Assembly: GCA_003542325.1 (NCBI GenBank)
Contig: DPKV01000040.1
Location: forward strand, 1 to 6,221
DNA from: Anaerolineaceae bacterium
Lineage (GTDB): Bacteria; Chloroflexota; Anaerolineae; Anaerolineales; Anaerolineaceae
DNA length: 6,221 nt
Reading direction: 5' to 3'
This document shows positions 6,195 through 6,221 of this stretch, piece after piece. The notes below the pieces were generated by a model that searched no databases, was not told the origin of the DNA, and was given only the letters and a program-made list of their open reading frames with translations. The translations under genes were made by a program, and so were the position numbers. How positions within the stretch are numbered: the first letter of the stretch is position 1; each line of letters begins with the position of its first letter.

Positions 6195-6221
6195 CCCCCG
6201 GGATTTCTAAAATCCCGGGGG
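6195..6221. terminator. Intrinsic terminator stem, probably bidirectional, cut by the window edge
   Basis: CCCCCGGGATTT (6195-6206) and AAATCCCGGGGG (6210-6221) form a perfect 12-bp stem with a CTA loop. On the minus strand the stem is followed by ACTTTTTT (complement of 6187-6194), a good U-tract, so it would end a leftward transcript from beyond the right edge. The bases after the stem on the plus strand are outside the window. If they contain T residues it also ends the glycan operon. Confidence 0.8.

Overview
This 6.2 kb window is a compact surface-polysaccharide (capsule, O-antigen or S-layer glycan) biosynthesis locus from a bacterium. Six protein-coding genes lie on the + strand, with short gaps or small overlaps. 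The DNA is moderately GC-rich and the gene starts mostly have ordinary Shine-Dalgarno sites. The protein style, including a YLQTHTTNPLL-type cytidylyltransferase and a 2-hydroxyacid dehydrogenase with an APHNSNSS end motif, recalls glycan clusters of Chloroflexota (Anaerolineae). That assignment is a low-to-moderate confidence impression from family resemblance; no marker gene is present.

Layout. Gene 1 (27-1637) is a large GT-B-like capsule or glycan transferase of the KpsC/KpsS or CDP-glycerol-phosphotransferase type, with an unusual cysteine cluster. A 107-bp gap after it holds a convincing sigma70-type promoter with an extended -10 (1645-1674) and an inverted repeat over its -35. This promoter should start a five-gene transcript: a NeuA-like CMP-sugar synthetase (1751-2428), a D-isomer-specific 2-hydroxyacid dehydrogenase (2468-3454), a classical short-chain dehydrogenase (3508-4272), a DUF115/GT42-sialyltransferase-like protein (4269-5081, ATGA overlap with the SDR) and a family 2 glycosyltransferase (5087-6031). 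The last 190 bp are non-coding. They contain a nested inverted repeat and, at the right edge, a perfect 12-bp GC-rich terminator stem whose visible T-tract lies on the minus strand.

How the genes may work together (inference). The two dehydrogenases both carry an acidic residue where NAD-preferring enzymes have it, and could remodel an acidic sugar or hydroxy/keto-acid precursor. The cytidylyltransferase would activate the product as a CMP-sugar, and the GT42-like protein (or gene 1, if KpsC/S-like) would transfer it. The GT2 enzyme would add a neighbouring residue. No nonulosonate synthase (NeuB), epimerase (NeuC) or aminotransferase is in the window, so the identity of the activated sugar cannot be settled here. 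The cytidylyltransferase / hydroxyacid dehydrogenase / SDR / GT42-like cassette is the most interesting content.
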